Source of the DNA: Streptococcus suis
GTDB taxonomy: Bacteria; Bacillota; Bacilli; Lactobacillales; Streptococcaceae
Length of the DNA stretch: 42,960 nt
Assembly (NCBI RefSeq): GCF_002964045.1
Contig: NZ_POPB01000619.1
Location: forward strand, 1-42,960
Direction of reading: 5' to 3'
The notes beneath the pieces are model-generated. The model was not told where the DNA came from. It searched no databases and saw only the letters and a program-made list of their open reading frames with translations. This document shows, piece after piece, positions 10,620 to 20,519 of the stretch; position 1 is the stretch's first letter; every line of letters starts with the position of its first letter. A program made the position numbers and the translations under genes.

Positions 10620-11684
10620 TTACCTTTCCATATCTTTTCTCAGTAAGTCATAAAAGCTGTCAACAGATTGAATCTCATTTGAATTGGCCATATTTTGAAT
10701 GTAAAACTCTTTATTCTTCAACAAATCTTCTACTTCAACTAACAAGGAGTCCAAGGTTAATTGACTTTCATCAATTTGTTTTGAATACCCTTTTTTCTCC
10801 GCATATTGCGCATTTTCAATCTGGTCCCCTCGACTGGCCTGCCGTCCTAGTGGCACAATCAAATGGAGTTGTTGCATGGCAATCAACTCAAACAGAGTAT
10901 TGGAACCACCACGGGTAATAACGACATCCGCTAAATCCATCAAGGGTTGATAAAGTTCTGTCACATAGTCAACTCTATATAGGTTTTTATCTAATTGGTT
11001 GAGACTACTATCCCCTGTCAAATTGATAATATTGAATCGTTCGGTCAGAGCAGCACTATTCTGACTGATTAAATCATTAAAGACCTTGGCACCACCCGAA
11101 CCGCCTACAAACAGTAAGGTCGGCAGACTTTTATCGAAGTGACTGAGAATTTCTGGCAACTGAATTGGTGTAACTTTGTCATTCGTTTGCCCCACTTTTG
11201 TAACCGCACCAACATGTTTTACTTTAGTCAAGCTGGCAGGTTGCTCAAAAGTACTATACATGGTTGTCGCAAATTTATAGGCAATTTTATTGGCTAAGCC
11301 CATGGACAAATCTGATTCATGAATAAAGACCGGTACTCGTAATAAATTGGCCGCAATAACTGGCGGAACCGATACAAATCCACCTTTTGAAAAAAGAGCT
11401 TGCGGACGAATTTTAGCAATAATGGCCAAGGATTGAAGAACACCGAAACCGACTTTAAATACATCCAACATATTTTGGAAAGAGAAATAACGGCGTAATT
11501 TCCCTGTTGCAATCGAATGGAAACGAACATTTAGACCAGATTTGACAATTTGCTCATGCTCAATACCATTCCCATCACCAATATAGTGGACTTCCCAGCC
11601 TTCTTCCAAAAATCGCGGAATCAAAAGGAGATTGAGCGTCACATGCCCAACAGTCCCTCCGCCTGTAAAAACAATTTTTTTCAT
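10620..11684 (-). CDS. murG: MurG, lipid II-forming GlcNAc transferase
   Basis: 354-residue peripheral membrane glycosyltransferase that adds GlcNAc from UDP-GlcNAc to lipid I. The N-terminal glycine loop is TGGGTVGHV (residues 7-15), the streptococcal form of the usual GGTGGH. HESD at about 122 and the second glycine loop VGGSGGAKV, plus [13 protein letters not shown], form the acceptor and UDP-GlcNAc sites. It starts 2 bp after murD and ends 4 bp before divIB. Confidence 0.97.
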   Translation of the reverse strand: MKKIVFTGGGTVGHVTLNLLLIPRFLEEGWEVHYIGDGNGIEHEQIVKSGLNVRFHSIATGKLRRYFSFQNMLDVFKVGFGVLQSLAIIAKIRPQALFSKGGFVSVPPVIAANLLRVPVFIHESDLSMGLANKIAYKFATTMYSTFEQPASLTKVKHVGAVTKVGQTNDKVTPIQLPEILSHFDKSLPTLLFVGGSGGAKVFNDLISQNSAALTERFNIINLTGDSSLNQLDKNLYRVDYVTELYQPLMDLADVVITRGGSNTLFELIAMQQLHLIVPLGRQASRGDQIENAQYAEKKGYSKQIDESQLTLDSLLVEVEDLLKNKEFYIQNMANSNEIQSVDSFYDLLRKDMER

Positions 11685-11686
11685 GA

Positions 11687-13036
11687 TTATTTCAACTCCT
11701 CAAAGGTCTGTAAGAAGACGTCGCCACGTACCTCAAAATTGGCATACATATCCCAGCTTGCATTGGCTGGACTCAAAAGGACGATATCTCCTTTTTCTGC
11801 CATGGCAAAGGCTTTTCTAGTCGCATCCGCAATGTCAAGAGCTTCTATCGTTTCCACTTCTGCCTTATCTGCAGCACGTTGAACACGGGGAGCTGATTGA
11901 CCAAGAATTACCATTTTCTTTAGTCCGACCAAATCAGGGACTAATTCATCAAACTCATTGCCACGGTCCAAGCCACCTGCAATCAAAATAACCTTGCTGT
12001 TGTCAAACCCTGAAAGAGCTTTTTGAGTCGCCAAGATATTGGTAGACTTACTATCGTTGTAGAAGGAAATACCCTTGATTTCGCCTACAAATTGCAAGCG
12101 GTGTTTGACTCCTCCAAAGGCAGACAAACTTTCCTGAATGGCTTGATTATCTACTCCCAACAATTTTGCAACCACAATAGTTGCCAAGGCATTTTCAACA
12201 TTGTGTGAACCTGGAACACCAATTTGGTCAGCATCCATGATGTATTCACCCTTGAAATAAAGTTTTCCATCTGCTAAGTAAGCTCCATCAACCACTTCCT
12301 GAGTTGAAAAGGGGACAACCGTTGCCTTGGTCTGTCCAGCCAATTCCTTGGCTTCTTTCTGGTTGAAGTTGAGCACCACAAAATCCTCAGCCGTCATCTG
12401 ACGCTGAATCATCCATTTGGCTGCTACATAGTCCTCAAAAGTCCCATGATAATCAATGTGACTGGCAATGAGATTGGTCACAACAGCGATATGTGGGCGG
12501 AAAGATGCTGTCCCCATTAGCTGGAAAGACGATAATTCCATGACCAAGGTATCTTCTGCAGTTGCAGTTTGAGCGACCGAAGATGCTGGGTAACCAATAT
12601 TTCCACATAATTTTGCAGGTTTATTTCCTGCATTCAAGACTTCTGCAATCATGGTCGTTGTCGTTGTCTTGCCGTTCGAACCTGTAATCCCAACGATTGG
12701 AGCATCAGATACCAAGTAGGCCAATTCAACCTCTGTCCATACTGGAATGCCTTTGCCAATTGCTTTTTCAACCATAGGATTATCATAGCGAATTCCTGGA
12801 TTTTTCACCATCAAGGCGAAGTCTTCATCCAATAATTCAATTGGATGGCTCCCGCAAATAACTCGGATGCCGTCCTCCAACAAAGATTGAGCAGTCGGAT
12901 TTTCTTCAAAAGGCTTTCCATCGTTAACCGTGACGATAGCACCCAATTTGTCCAGGAGACGAGCTGCTGACTCCCCAGACTTGGCCAAACCCAAGACCAA
13001 TACTTTTTTATTTTGTAATTCTTTAATCATCTTCAT
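11687..13036 (-). CDS. murD: MurD, UDP-MurNAc-alanine:D-glutamate ligase
   Basis: 449-residue cytoplasmic Mur ligase that adds D-glutamate to UDP-MurNAc-L-Ala with ATP. The ATP loop is [14 protein letters not shown] (residues 116-129), the central domain has the LMVKNPGI motif, and FYNDSKSTN and [12 protein letters not shown] in the C-terminal half complete the family set. Length is standard. I keep the first ATG ([11 protein letters not shown]) because the pneumococcal protein begins the same way, although a second ATG lies two codons later. It is first in a murD-murG-divIB operon. Confidence 0.98.
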   Translation of the reverse strand: MKMIKELQNKKVLVLGLAKSGESAARLLDKLGAIVTVNDGKPFEENPTAQSLLEDGIRVICGSHPIELLDEDFALMVKNPGIRYDNPMVEKAIGKGIPVWTEVELAYLVSDAPIVGITGSNGKTTTTTMIAEVLNAGNKPAKLCGNIGYPASSVAQTATAEDTLVMELSSFQLMGTASFRPHIAVVTNLIASHIDYHGTFEDYVAAKWMIQRQMTAEDFVVLNFNQKEAKELAGQTKATVVPFSTQEVVDGAYLADGKLYFKGEYIMDADQIGVPGSHNVENALATIVVAKLLGVDNQAIQESLSAFGGVKHRLQFVGEIKGISFYNDSKSTNILATQKALSGFDNSKVILIAGGLDRGNEFDELVPDLVGLKKMVILGQSAPRVQRAADKAEVETIEALDIADATRKAFAMAEKGDIVLLSPANASWDMYANFEVRGDVFLQTFEELK

Positions 13037-13064
13037 CTCAATTACCTATACTTTCTAACACTTT

Positions 13065-13093
13065 ATTTTACCCTTTACAGGAACCTTTTTCAA
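13065..13093 (-). promoter_or_regulatory. Promoter of the murD-murG-divIB operon
   Basis: On the minus strand, -35 TTGAAA (13088-13093), a 17-bp spacer and -10 TAAAAT (13065-13070), about 30 bp upstream of murD. Close to the sigma-A consensus in both boxes. Confidence 0.75.
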
Positions 13094-13140
13094 GCAGGAG
13101 GGAGTGTAAATACTAGGAATAGCCTCAAAAGTCATATTAT

Positions 13141-13169
13141 TTGTTAAGGACACATAAACATGATAAACT
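13141..13169 (+). promoter_or_regulatory. Promoter of the mechanosensitive-channel gene
   Basis: -35 TTGTTA (13141-13146), 17-bp spacer, -10 TAAACT (13164-13169) preceded by TGA, an extended -10. AAGGAG follows before the start at 13206. Confidence 0.65.
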
Positions 13170-13205
13170 AGTTTTGAAAAAATATTTTATTATAAGGAGT
13201 ATTAT

Positions 13206-14408
13206 ATGACTAATATAATCGATAGCTTATTCTATCCATTGCTTTCTGCTTTACCAGGAGTCATACGGATGATTGTTCTCGTAATCATTGCCTTTTCTTT
13301 GGCTAGTTTATTACGAAAGTTAACCCTATCTGGTTTAAACAAAATCCAGTTTTCTCAAAAGTTACAAGAGTGGGGTGTCATCAAGCCCGAAGATAACGGG
13401 CAGTCGCTCATCAAAACTCTTGGACAACTCGTTTACTTCCTTGTTATTCTTTTCTTCCTTCCATCTATCTTGTCTGGTTTGAATATCAGCAGCACGGTAG
13501 ATCCAATCTCTAGCATGTTTGAGAAATTCTTTGCCTTTATTCCAAACATGATCGCAGCTGGTTTGATTCTCTTTGTTGGAACTTTCTTCTGCAAATTTAT
13601 CAAAGGTCTATTAACTGGTGTCCTAGAACGTTTGGATATCGATACTTGGTATGCAAAAGTAACTGGACAAGAGAAACTGCCTATTGATACCAAACAACTC
13701 ATTTCTGTCCTATCAACTGTTGTTTATGTCTTGATTTTCATCCCAATCTTGACCTTAGCCTTGGAAACACTTGGTATCACAAGTATTTCTCAACCAATCG
13801 TTACGATTCTTAATCAAGTCATCGGTATCCTACCAAATGTTTTGGTTGCCCTTATTTTGATTGCAGTTGGTAGCTTCGTAGCTAAATTGATTGGCAACCT
13901 TCTTGAAAATCTTCTTGAAACTGCTGGTATCAACAACTACTCTAAATACCTATTCGCTAAAGAAGATGCTAACTTTGAATTGTCAGCTATCATTACGCAA
14001 GTCGTTCGTGCTATCATCATCGTTTTCTTCTTTATCCAAGCTATCCAAGTATTGAACCTTGAAGTATTTAATTCTGTTGGTTCTGCCTTGCTTGCCTACC
14101 TTCCATCACTTATCAGCGCTCTTGCTATTGTTATATTGGCCATCATCGCAAGCAATCTAGTAGCTAACTTCCTACAAAAAGTTACGGATAGCCCTCTTGT
14201 TATCACAATTGTTCGCTACTTGATTATCGTATTTGCCGTCTTCATGGCTCTCGATCAATTGAAGTTTGCACAACATATCGTTCAATCAACCTTCACAATT
14301 GTTCTTGGTGCACTGGCAGTTGCCTTCGCCCTTGCCTTCGGTTTAGGTGGTCGAGACTTTGCTGCAAGACAACTTGAAAAATTAGAAAAGAAAATTGATA
14401 AAGAATAA
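13206..14408 (+). CDS. Mechanosensitive-channel-like membrane protein (conserved TM-helix repeats)
   Basis: 400-residue integral membrane protein with about ten hydrophobic segments. It has repeated units of the conserved TM-helix type: IPNMIAAGLILFVGTFFCKFIKG, ILPNVLVALILIAVGSF and YLPSLISALAIVILAI-like stretches. The C-terminus has LGALAVAFALAFGLGGRDFAARQLE, the MscS-like glycine/alanine-rich pore helix and its exit, but there is no large cytosolic vestibule domain. It probably forms a small-conductance channel or a relative of the CmpX group. It is the only rightward gene in this part of the window, with its own promoter and terminator. Confidence 0.82.
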   Translation: MTNIIDSLFYPLLSALPGVIRMIVLVIIAFSLASLLRKLTLSGLNKIQFSQKLQEWGVIKPEDNGQSLIKTLGQLVYFLVILFFLPSILSGLNISSTVDPISSMFEKFFAFIPNMIAAGLILFVGTFFCKFIKGLLTGVLERLDIDTWYAKVTGQEKLPIDTKQLISVLSTVVYVLIFIPILTLALETLGITSISQPIVTILNQVIGILPNVLVALILIAVGSFVAKLIGNLLENLLETAGINNYSKYLFAKEDANFELSAIITQVVRAIIIVFFFIQAIQVLNLEVFNSVGSALLAYLPSLISALAIVILAIIASNLVANFLQKVTDSPLVITIVRYLIIVFAVFMALDQLKFAQHIVQSTFTIVLGALAVAFALAFGLGGRDFAARQLEKLEKKIDKE

Positions 14409-14416
14409 ACATTACA

Positions 14417-14449
14417 AATAGCCTGAACACTAGTTTGGGCTATTTTTTA
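14417..14449 (+). terminator. Terminator of the mechanosensitive-channel gene
   Basis: A 12-bp stem (AATAGCCTGAAC with GTTTGGGCTATT, two G-T pairs), loop ACTA, followed by a T-run. It begins 9 bp after the stop codon. Confidence 0.85.
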
Positions 14450-14468
14450 TACCCTAAAAACCTGAGAA

Positions 14469-14497
14469 AAAAGGCCGGACTACCTGTCCAGCCTTTT
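14469..14497 (-). terminator. Terminator of the typA-DUF3165 transcript
   Basis: Stem AAAAGGC/GCCTTTT plus GGAC/GTCC with one mismatch and loop TACCT. In the leftward direction it is followed by TTTTTTCTC, 15 bp after the small membrane gene. Confidence 0.8.
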
Positions 14498-14511
14498 ATT
14501 CTATTATTAAC

Positions 14512-14763
14512 TTATTTTCCTTTAGGAGAACTATCTAGATTGTGAATATCCCGCATCGCCAAAAGTCCAATTAGAACCATGACGATACCAAGCAATATTT
14601 CTATTGACAGTTGCATCATTTTCAAGAATCCTAGAATTAACGCAATCGAAAGAAGCACTAAAATAAATACTGCTACAATCAGATTTATCGTCCCTTTGAC
14701 ATATTTGGGTGCCACAAATATATAAAACAGGGCTAGCATGATCGCAAGGATTAAATAAAACAT
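14512..14763 (-). CDS. Small membrane protein, DUF3165 family
   Basis: 83-residue protein with three hydrophobic segments (about residues 2-17, 25-47 and 50-68) and a short polar tail (RDIHNLDSSPKGK). Its size, hydrophobic pattern and position directly after typA match the DUF3165 family of streptococci; function unknown. The 17-bp gap to typA and the shared terminator suggest one transcript. Confidence 0.75.
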   Translation of the reverse strand: MFYLILAIMLALFYIFVAPKYVKGTINLIVAVFILVLLSIALILGFLKMMQLSIEILLGIVMVLIGLLAMRDIHNLDSSPKGK

Positions 14764-14780
14764 GCAAAATCTCCTAGAAA

Positions 14781-16628
14781 TTATTCCTCAGTTGCTAATT
14801 TTTTCTTCTTCGCAGCCTTATCACGCTCTGCCTTGTTCAAGATTTGCTTACGAAGACGGATAGATTCAGGCGTTACTTCCATGTATTCATCATCGTTCAA
14901 GAATTCTAGTGATTCTTCAAGAGTCAAGATACGTGGCGTCTTAATTACAGACGTTTGATCTTTGGTTGCTGAACGAACGTTGGTCATTTGTTTAGCAGTT
15001 GTGATGTTAACGGTCAAGTCATTTTCACGTGAGTTTTCACCGATAATCATTCCTTCGTAAACCTCAGTACCTGGGTTGACAAAGATTGTACCACGCTCTT
15101 CGATACGCATGATTGAGTATGTCGTTGCCTTACCTTGATCGATAGAAACTAGGGCACCACGGTGACGACCACCGATCTCACCTTGAACAACTGGCAAGTA
15201 TTGGTCGAAGGTATGGTTCATGATACCGTAACCACGAGTCATTGAAAGGAATTCTGTTGAATATCCAATCAACCCACGCGCAGGCACAAGGAATACAAGA
15301 CGAGTTTGACCATTTCCTGTCGCAACCATATCCAACATATCACCCTTACGCTCAGATAGGGATTGGATAACAGAACCTTGGTATTCTTCTGGAGTATCGA
15401 TTTGCACGCGCTCGAATGGCTCCATTTTCACGCCGTCGATTTCCTTGATGATAACTTCTGGACGTGATACTTGAAGCTCATAGCCCTCACGACGCATAGT
15501 TTCAATCAAGATAGACAAGTGCAATTCACCACGACCTGAAACAGTCCATTTATCTGGAGAGTCTGTAGCTTCTACACGAAGAGAAACGTCCGTTTGCAAT
15601 TCAGCCAAAAGGCGCTCTTCAATCTTACGAGAAGTCACCCATTTTCCTTCACGACCTGCAAATGGTGAGTTGTTGACCAAGAAAGTCATTTGAAGTGTTG
15701 GTTCATCAATACGAAGAACTGGAAGTGGCTCAACCGTATCAGTAGGTGTCACTGTTTCACCTACGAAGATATCTTCCATACCAGAAACGGCAATCAAATC
15801 ACCAGCTTTTGCTTCTTGGATTTCTTTACGCTCAAGACCGAAGAAACCGAAGAGTTTAGTAACACGGAAGTTTTTCGTTGTGCCATCTAGTTTAGAAAGG
15901 GTAACCTGGTCACCTACTTTAACAGTTCCACGGAAGACACGACCGATACCGATACGACCTACGAAGTCGTTGTAGTCCAAAAGGGATACTTGGAACTGCA
16001 AAGGCTCATCTGAGTTATCCACTGGTGCAGGGATATGCTCGATGATGGTATCAAAGATTGGTGCCATTGTTTCTTCTTGGTCTGCTGGATTGTCAGACAA
16101 AGATGAAGTACCGTTGATAGCTGATGCGTAAACCACTGGGAATTCCAACTGGTCATCATCTGCACCCAATTCGATGAAGAGTTCAAGCACTTCATCCACA
16201 ACTTCTTCTGGACGAGCAGATGGCTTGTCAATCTTGTTAACAACGACGATTGGTGTCAAGTTTTGCTCAAGAGCCTTTTTCAATACGAAGCGGGTCTGTG
16301 GCATGGTTCCTTCGTAAGCATCCACGACAAGGACAACACCGTCAACCATTTTCATGATACGCTCAACCTCACCACCGAAGTCCGCGTGTCCTGGCGTATC
16401 CATGATGTTGATACGAGTACCGTTGTAAGCTACAGCAGTGTTTTTAGCTAGGATAGTGATACCACGCTCTTTTTCGATGTCGTTTGAGTCCATGGCACGC
16501 TCATCCAACTGCGTACGTTCATCAAGGGTTTGAGATTGTTTCAATAATTCATCAACGAGGGTTGTTTTTCCGTGGTCAACGTGGGCAATAATGGCTACGT
16601 TACGGATGTCTTCTCTTAGTTTTGTCAT
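14781..16628 (-). CDS. typA: Ribosome-associated GTPase TypA/BipA
   Basis: 615-residue translational GTPase related to EF-G that binds 70S ribosomes and supports 50S assembly and growth under stress, including cold. G motifs are clear: AHVDHGKTT (residues 15-23), RGITIL with switch Thr, DTPGHADF and NKIDKP. Domain II and the C-terminal BipA-specific domain (about 480-600) follow, with a lysine-rich tail. Length is normal. The upstream extended -10 promoter and the downstream DUF3165 gene define a two-gene transcript. Confidence 0.97.
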   Translation of the reverse strand: MTKLREDIRNVAIIAHVDHGKTTLVDELLKQSQTLDERTQLDERAMDSNDIEKERGITILAKNTAVAYNGTRINIMDTPGHADFGGEVERIMKMVDGVVLVVDAYEGTMPQTRFVLKKALEQNLTPIVVVNKIDKPSARPEEVVDEVLELFIELGADDDQLEFPVVYASAINGTSSLSDNPADQEETMAPIFDTIIEHIPAPVDNSDEPLQFQVSLLDYNDFVGRIGIGRVFRGTVKVGDQVTLSKLDGTTKNFRVTKLFGFFGLERKEIQEAKAGDLIAVSGMEDIFVGETVTPTDTVEPLPVLRIDEPTLQMTFLVNNSPFAGREGKWVTSRKIEERLLAELQTDVSLRVEATDSPDKWTVSGRGELHLSILIETMRREGYELQVSRPEVIIKEIDGVKMEPFERVQIDTPEEYQGSVIQSLSERKGDMLDMVATGNGQTRLVFLVPARGLIGYSTEFLSMTRGYGIMNHTFDQYLPVVQGEIGGRHRGALVSIDQGKATTYSIMRIEERGTIFVNPGTEVYEGMIIGENSRENDLTVNITTAKQMTNVRSATKDQTSVIKTPRILTLEESLEFLNDDEYMEVTPESIRLRKQILNKAERDKAAKKKKLATEE

Positions 16629-16661
16629 AATATCCTCTATATATTTTAATTTAACTAAAAA

Positions 16662-16670
16662 AGTATATCA
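16662..16670 (-). promoter_or_regulatory. Extended -10 promoter of typA
   Basis: TGATATACT on the minus strand, 34 bp upstream of the start codon; the -35 region is poor. AGAGGA lies before the ATG. Confidence 0.55.
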
Positions 16671-16741
16671 TAGATTGGCGCAAAAATCACAGATAATCTT
16701 GTTGTAAATGTTTTCAGGCAGTTGATTGAGAAGAAAAAGAA

Positions 16742-16764
16742 AAGAGATTGAAAATCAACCTCTT
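16742..16764 (-). terminator. Terminator of asnA
   Basis: Stem AAGAG-TTGA/TCAA-CTCTT with one mismatch and loop AAA, followed leftward by TTTTCTTTTTCTTC. It overlaps the asnA stop codon. Confidence 0.75.
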
Positions 16765-17755
16765 ACAAAATATTTTCAAAACTATCTCGCACTTCCTGTG
16801 GCCATACGCTAGATTGAACTTCACCGATATGTTTCTTACGAAGCAAGAACATGGCCAAACGGGATTGACCGATACCGCCACCGATTGAAAGCGGGAAGAG
16901 ACCATTCAACAGGGCACGATGCCAATCAAATTCCAAACGGTCCTCGTCGCCTGTAATAGCAACCTGGCGCTTCAACGCTTCTTCATCCACACGAATCCCC
17001 ATTGATGACAACTCAAAGGCTGATCCAAGCGCTTCATTCCAAACCAAGATGTCGCCATTGAGTCCTTTGTAGCCTGCTTCTGATGGGCTTGTCCAGTCAT
17101 CATAGTCTGGTGCACGTCCATCATGTGGTTTCCCATCTGCCAGTTCACCGCCGATACCGATTAGGAAAACTGCACCGTATTCTTTGGCAACCACGTTCTC
17201 ACGCTCTTTTGGTGTCAAGTCTGGGAAGTTCTTGACCAAATCCTCTGTGTGGATAAAGGTGATTTTCTTAGGCAAAACAGACTCAATGTCATAACGAGCC
17301 TCCACTGCCAACTCTGTCAGACGGATAGCCTTGTAAATCTGCTCCACAGTTTCTTTCAAATAAGCCAAGTTGCGACGACCATCAGGGATGACCTTTTCCC
17401 AATCCCACTGATCCACGTATACTGAGTGAATGGGATCCAAGGAATCCTCGTCAGGACGAAGAGCCTTCATGTGAACAAAGAGCCCTTCTCCCTCATTAAA
17501 ACCGAATCGAGCCAAGGTATGACGCTTCCACTTAGCAAGTGAGTGAACCACTTCATAGGTCGCATCTGGAATTAACTTGACATTAACAGTAACCGCATTC
17601 TCCACACCGGACAAATTATCCTGCATACCATCCCCGACACGACTCAAAATCGGTCCTTGCACTTCTACGATTTCTAGCTTGTCTTTCAAATACTGAGTGA
17701 ATGTATTTTTGACGAAAGAAATCTCCTCTTGCTGATGAATGAAGCTTTTCTTCAT
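16763..17755 (-). CDS. asnA: Aspartate-ammonia ligase (AsnA)
   Basis: 330-residue ammonia-dependent asparagine synthetase that forms asparagine from aspartate, ATP and ammonium in the cytosol. It is a class II aaRS-like fold. [19 protein letters not shown] at the N-terminus, [28 protein letters not shown] motif, [10 protein letters not shown] and the class II motif 3 region [14 protein letters not shown] (about 296-309) are typical. Length matches the family. It has its own consensus-like promoter and terminator, so it is monocistronic. Confidence 0.98.
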   Translation of the reverse strand: MKKSFIHQQEEISFVKNTFTQYLKDKLEIVEVQGPILSRVGDGMQDNLSGVENAVTVNVKLIPDATYEVVHSLAKWKRHTLARFGFNEGEGLFVHMKALRPDEDSLDPIHSVYVDQWDWEKVIPDGRRNLAYLKETVEQIYKAIRLTELAVEARYDIESVLPKKITFIHTEDLVKNFPDLTPKERENVVAKEYGAVFLIGIGGELADGKPHDGRAPDYDDWTSPSEAGYKGLNGDILVWNEALGSAFELSSMGIRVDEEALKRQVAITGDEDRLEFDWHRALLNGLFPLSIGGGIGQSRLAMFLLRKKHIGEVQSSVWPQEVRDSFENIL

Positions 17756-17783
17756 ACCTTACCTCCTTAAATTTATACACCCT

Positions 17784-17811
17784 ATTATACTCTTTTTTAC
17801 CTACTTGTAAA
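17784..17811 (-). promoter_or_regulatory. Promoter of asnA
   Basis: -35 TTTACA (17806-17811), 16-bp spacer and -10 TATAAT (17784-17789) on the minus strand. AAGGAGGT precedes the start codon. Confidence 0.75.
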
Positions 17812-17837
17812 GTCTTTTTATTAAATATTCTGATAAT

Positions 17838-18896
17838 TTAATGGAGGTTATTCACTTCGGATGTCAGTACTTCTATCACACCCTCTGTCAAGCGTCTAGG
17901 ACCACGCACCGCCTTGACTCCCAAGTCCATCATGCGCGCTATCGGCAAAACATCATCGGAAAACTGAGCGAGCAATTCCACCTGCATGAGTTTCTTTTCT
18001 GTCGGAATGTCTGATTGTCCATGATTTTCTAGATTCGACCCCAAGACACGACAGACATAGCGAATGGCCTGTACACGTGCCGTGACATAAATGGCAACGA
18101 TGTCCCCAGCTTGAATGGTTGATTTTTGCGGCCAATAGACTACCTTATTTTCTGCAAATTCGGTATCAATATCATAGACCTTGGGATTGGCTGGAATAAC
18201 CCAGTAATCAGGTCCTTGCGCCGCCTTGTAGGATTTCGGTCCTACCAGATGGCGACTTTTCTCAAGGAGGGCAAACACCGTCTGGTCCTCCACTGTATCA
18301 TCGAGTAAGACTGACACCCAGGCCTTCTTCGACATATGGTAGGCAGGGAAGATGCCCGACTGACTCAGCAGCTCTGCTATTTCCCGACCGTCAACCTTGA
18401 GATTGACAATCTCCACCTCTTCTTGAGAACCGCTCCCATCCAGCTTGTCCCTCGGAATCTGACTGACCAGGGCGTACCACTTGTTATTGTTGGGATGGCG
18501 AAAAGCCCCATAGGTCGGCAACTTGGCAAAGGGATAGTCAGGAAGGTCACCCCACTGCTCCTTGATGAGCTGGGCTAGACGGTTACTTTGGTCTTTGGAA
18601 AATGGCAGAGCGATACAGCAGGCTTCCTCTACCCGAGCCAAAATGGACTGATAAGCCTCACGCACCTGCCCCACAAAAGCCCCTGCTGGCGCAGTCACCA
18701 GATGGGCAGTATAGACCTCCTCCATCTCACAATCCCAGACATAGGACGACAGCTGACCAGCCTCATCAACCTCTACCACCGCCTCAAACTGCCCCTCCAT
18801 GAAGACCTCACGGTAGATGTAACGATTGTCGGTAAAGATGAAACCGAAAGGGATGAGGGAGGGGAGGTGGGGTTGGTAAGAATTGGTTTGAATCAT
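17838..18896 (-). CDS. MmcQ/YjbR-family protein with C-terminal EVE-like domain
   Basis: 352-residue three-part protein. An N-terminal region (about 15-90, FTDNRYIYREVF and FEAVVEVD) is typical of long streptococcal MmcQ proteins. A MmcQ/YjbR DNA-binding-like domain covers about 98-220 (YPFAKLPTYGAFRHPNNNKWYAL, then VEIVNLKVDG). A C-terminal PUA/EVE-like domain covers about 230-345 (YWVIPANPKVYD, then IQAGDIVAIYVTARVQAI). EVE-type domains bind modified bases such as 5-methylcytosine or modified RNA; that is family knowledge. It lies 21 bp after the Sau3AI-like endonuclease gene on the same strand, so it could be co-transcribed with it. It may equally be an old core gene beside which the R-M system landed. 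Confidence 0.7.
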   Translation of the reverse strand: MIQTNSYQPHLPSLIPFGFIFTDNRYIYREVFMEGQFEAVVEVDEAGQLSSYVWDCEMEEVYTAHLVTAPAGAFVGQVREAYQSILARVEEACCIALPFSKDQSNRLAQLIKEQWGDLPDYPFAKLPTYGAFRHPNNNKWYALVSQIPRDKLDGSGSQEEVEIVNLKVDGREIAELLSQSGIFPAYHMSKKAWVSVLLDDTVEDQTVFALLEKSRHLVGPKSYKAAQGPDYWVIPANPKVYDIDTEFAENKVVYWPQKSTIQAGDIVAIYVTARVQAIRYVCRVLGSNLENHGQSDIPTEKKLMQVELLAQFSDDVLPIARMMDLGVKAVRGPRRLTEGVIEVLTSEVNNLH

Positions 18897-18917
18897 ATAT
18901 TCCTTTCAACAATAACT

Positions 18918-20408
18918 TTAATCCCACTTACCCGATAGAACTTCTTTCAAGAATTTTTTAGGAATCCAAAATGAGTGCTTTGTAATCCTTCTACCGTCGG
19001 GTAAGCAATCCGTATCTGATAACTTACCTTTCCCTACGAATTCATTTGGTCGGATTTCGTAGTAGGTATTTTGAGCATGAATTTTTGTAAATAAAATTGT
19101 ATTTACTTTACTTTGAGGAAAGTTTGTCGAGACTTTATTACCATTTAGCTTCAGTTCAACTCCATCTCGAATAATGTTTCGTGTTTCATTCCAAACTCGT
19201 TGAATCTCAGGAATTAGCCTATCCGGAAATCCCCAAAACTTTATACCATCTAACACAAATAACTTATCTGATACTTCTCTAAAGATAACAAATAGAAATC
19301 GTTTATTGCAAATCTCCAAATATGGATGTGATTCCTCCCAAACATCATTATTAGCCAATTCTTCAAATTGATAAGTTTTAAACGGAGAATCCTCTTTTGG
19401 TAGCCCATTTTTATCTACACGAATAACTCGTAGATTCATGTTGGCTTTTTGAAATTCTTGTGTCTTATCAAGGTCACCAGTTAATCCCAAAATATTTTTA
19501 ACTAAGGTACTATTTTTTCCTTTTGCTTTCGGATTCACTTCAAATCGACTATATAATTCTTCCTCAGAAAATCCTTTATAGACTAATATTTTATCAGCAA
19601 TAACCTGTGTAAAAGATTTTTTCTCTCCTCTGGCAGTTGCGAGAATACTTTCTTGATCTACTTGATTAAAAATCTTATGATTGATCAAATATGTCATGTA
19701 ACTTGACTTTAATTCCCAAGCCCGTTGTTTTGCTAGAGTGTCACTAAACGGCTGAATACGAAAATCTTTTCCTTTCCCTGCACCTTTTGTACAGGTAGAT
19801 AAATAGTTCCCATCTGATTCGGAAAGTTCATGGGCTTTCCCTTGCTTAATCTTCTCTACAATGCGATTATAATCCTCAAGAATGACCTCCATATCCTCCT
19901 CAAACCATTCATACAAGAAGACTTTTTCAATAATATAATCTGACATGGTCTGACCTTGAATGAGGCCATTGTAGAACAGCAGGAGTATTTTAGAGCATTT
20001 TTGCCATAGATGAGTGGAGTAAAAGTCATCTAGATTTTCCTCCATATAGTTTAATATTGTTAAAACTAACCGTTCTTTTGCACTAATTGTTCCATTCTTG
20101 TTTACTTTAAAAGGTGTTACTTTTAATTCTACTCCAACCTTATCAAAGTCAGCGGCAGAATCACTATTGGGCTGATATCCATAGAAATACTTTTCTATGT
20201 AATTGCCATATTGCCCCTTAGATTTCATGCTGATTTCTTTATCAACAATTTCTGAGATTGTCCCATCTTGAAAATCTCGATAAGTTTTAAATGGCGAAAC
20301 CTGGTATTCCGCAATAATTTCACCAAGTGACCTATCTAATAAATGTTGAGAATAATCAAGAATACTTTGAATGTCTGTTTCATCATAATTGAATAAGTGT
20401 TTTTCCAT
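18918..20408 (-). CDS. Sau3AI/MutH-family type II restriction endonuclease
   Basis: 496-residue endonuclease. The catalytic triad has MutH spacing: Asp87, then Glu94-Leu-Lys96 in DFDKVGVELKVTPF. KERLVLTILNY (about 111-121) and the second-half block with FRIQPFSDTLAKQRAWELKS match Sau3AI, whose length is almost the same (about 490). Sau3AI cuts before GATC, so I infer GATC for this enzyme. The C-terminal half (about 250-496) is the allosteric pseudo-MutH domain in this family. The gene is divergent from a cytosine methyltransferase gene, with a 111-bp shared promoter region. Confidence 0.88.
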   Translation of the reverse strand: MEKHLFNYDETDIQSILDYSQHLLDRSLGEIIAEYQVSPFKTYRDFQDGTISEIVDKEISMKSKGQYGNYIEKYFYGYQPNSDSAADFDKVGVELKVTPFKVNKNGTISAKERLVLTILNYMEENLDDFYSTHLWQKCSKILLLFYNGLIQGQTMSDYIIEKVFLYEWFEEDMEVILEDYNRIVEKIKQGKAHELSESDGNYLSTCTKGAGKGKDFRIQPFSDTLAKQRAWELKSSYMTYLINHKIFNQVDQESILATARGEKKSFTQVIADKILVYKGFSEEELYSRFEVNPKAKGKNSTLVKNILGLTGDLDKTQEFQKANMNLRVIRVDKNGLPKEDSPFKTYQFEELANNDVWEESHPYLEICNKRFLFVIFREVSDKLFVLDGIKFWGFPDRLIPEIQRVWNETRNIIRDGVELKLNGNKVSTNFPQSKVNTILFTKIHAQNTYYEIRPNEFVGKGKLSDTDCLPDGRRITKHSFWIPKKFLKEVLSGKWD

Positions 20409-20439
20409 ATTAAATTTCCTACTAAATTCCTATAGCTCT

Positions 20440-20448
20440 ATTATATCA
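20440..20448 (-). promoter_or_regulatory. Promoter of the restriction endonuclease gene
   Basis: Extended -10 TGATATAAT on the minus strand, 32 bp upstream of the start. The -35 position falls on TTCGATC, overlapping the methyltransferase -35 on the other strand and a GATC site. Confidence 0.6.
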
Positions 20449-20459
20449 AATAAAAATCC

Positions 20460-20488
20460 TTGATCGAAATTGTTTTTTACGTTATAAT
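20460..20488 (+). promoter_or_regulatory. Promoter of the cytosine methyltransferase gene, with GATC in the -35
   Basis: -35 TTGATC (20460-20465), 17-bp spacer, -10 TATAAT (20483-20488). GAGGAG follows at 20510-20515 before the ATG. The GATC at 20462-20465 is the predicted recognition site of the system. Confidence 0.75.
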
Positions 20489-20519
20489 AGATAGTATTAA
20501 ATGAACTTGAGGAGAAAAA

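Noticed and set aside
18588..18938. 116-aa plus-strand ORF opposite the MmcQ-EVE gene
   Set aside because: Overlaps a protein with clear domains on the other strand; no start signals.
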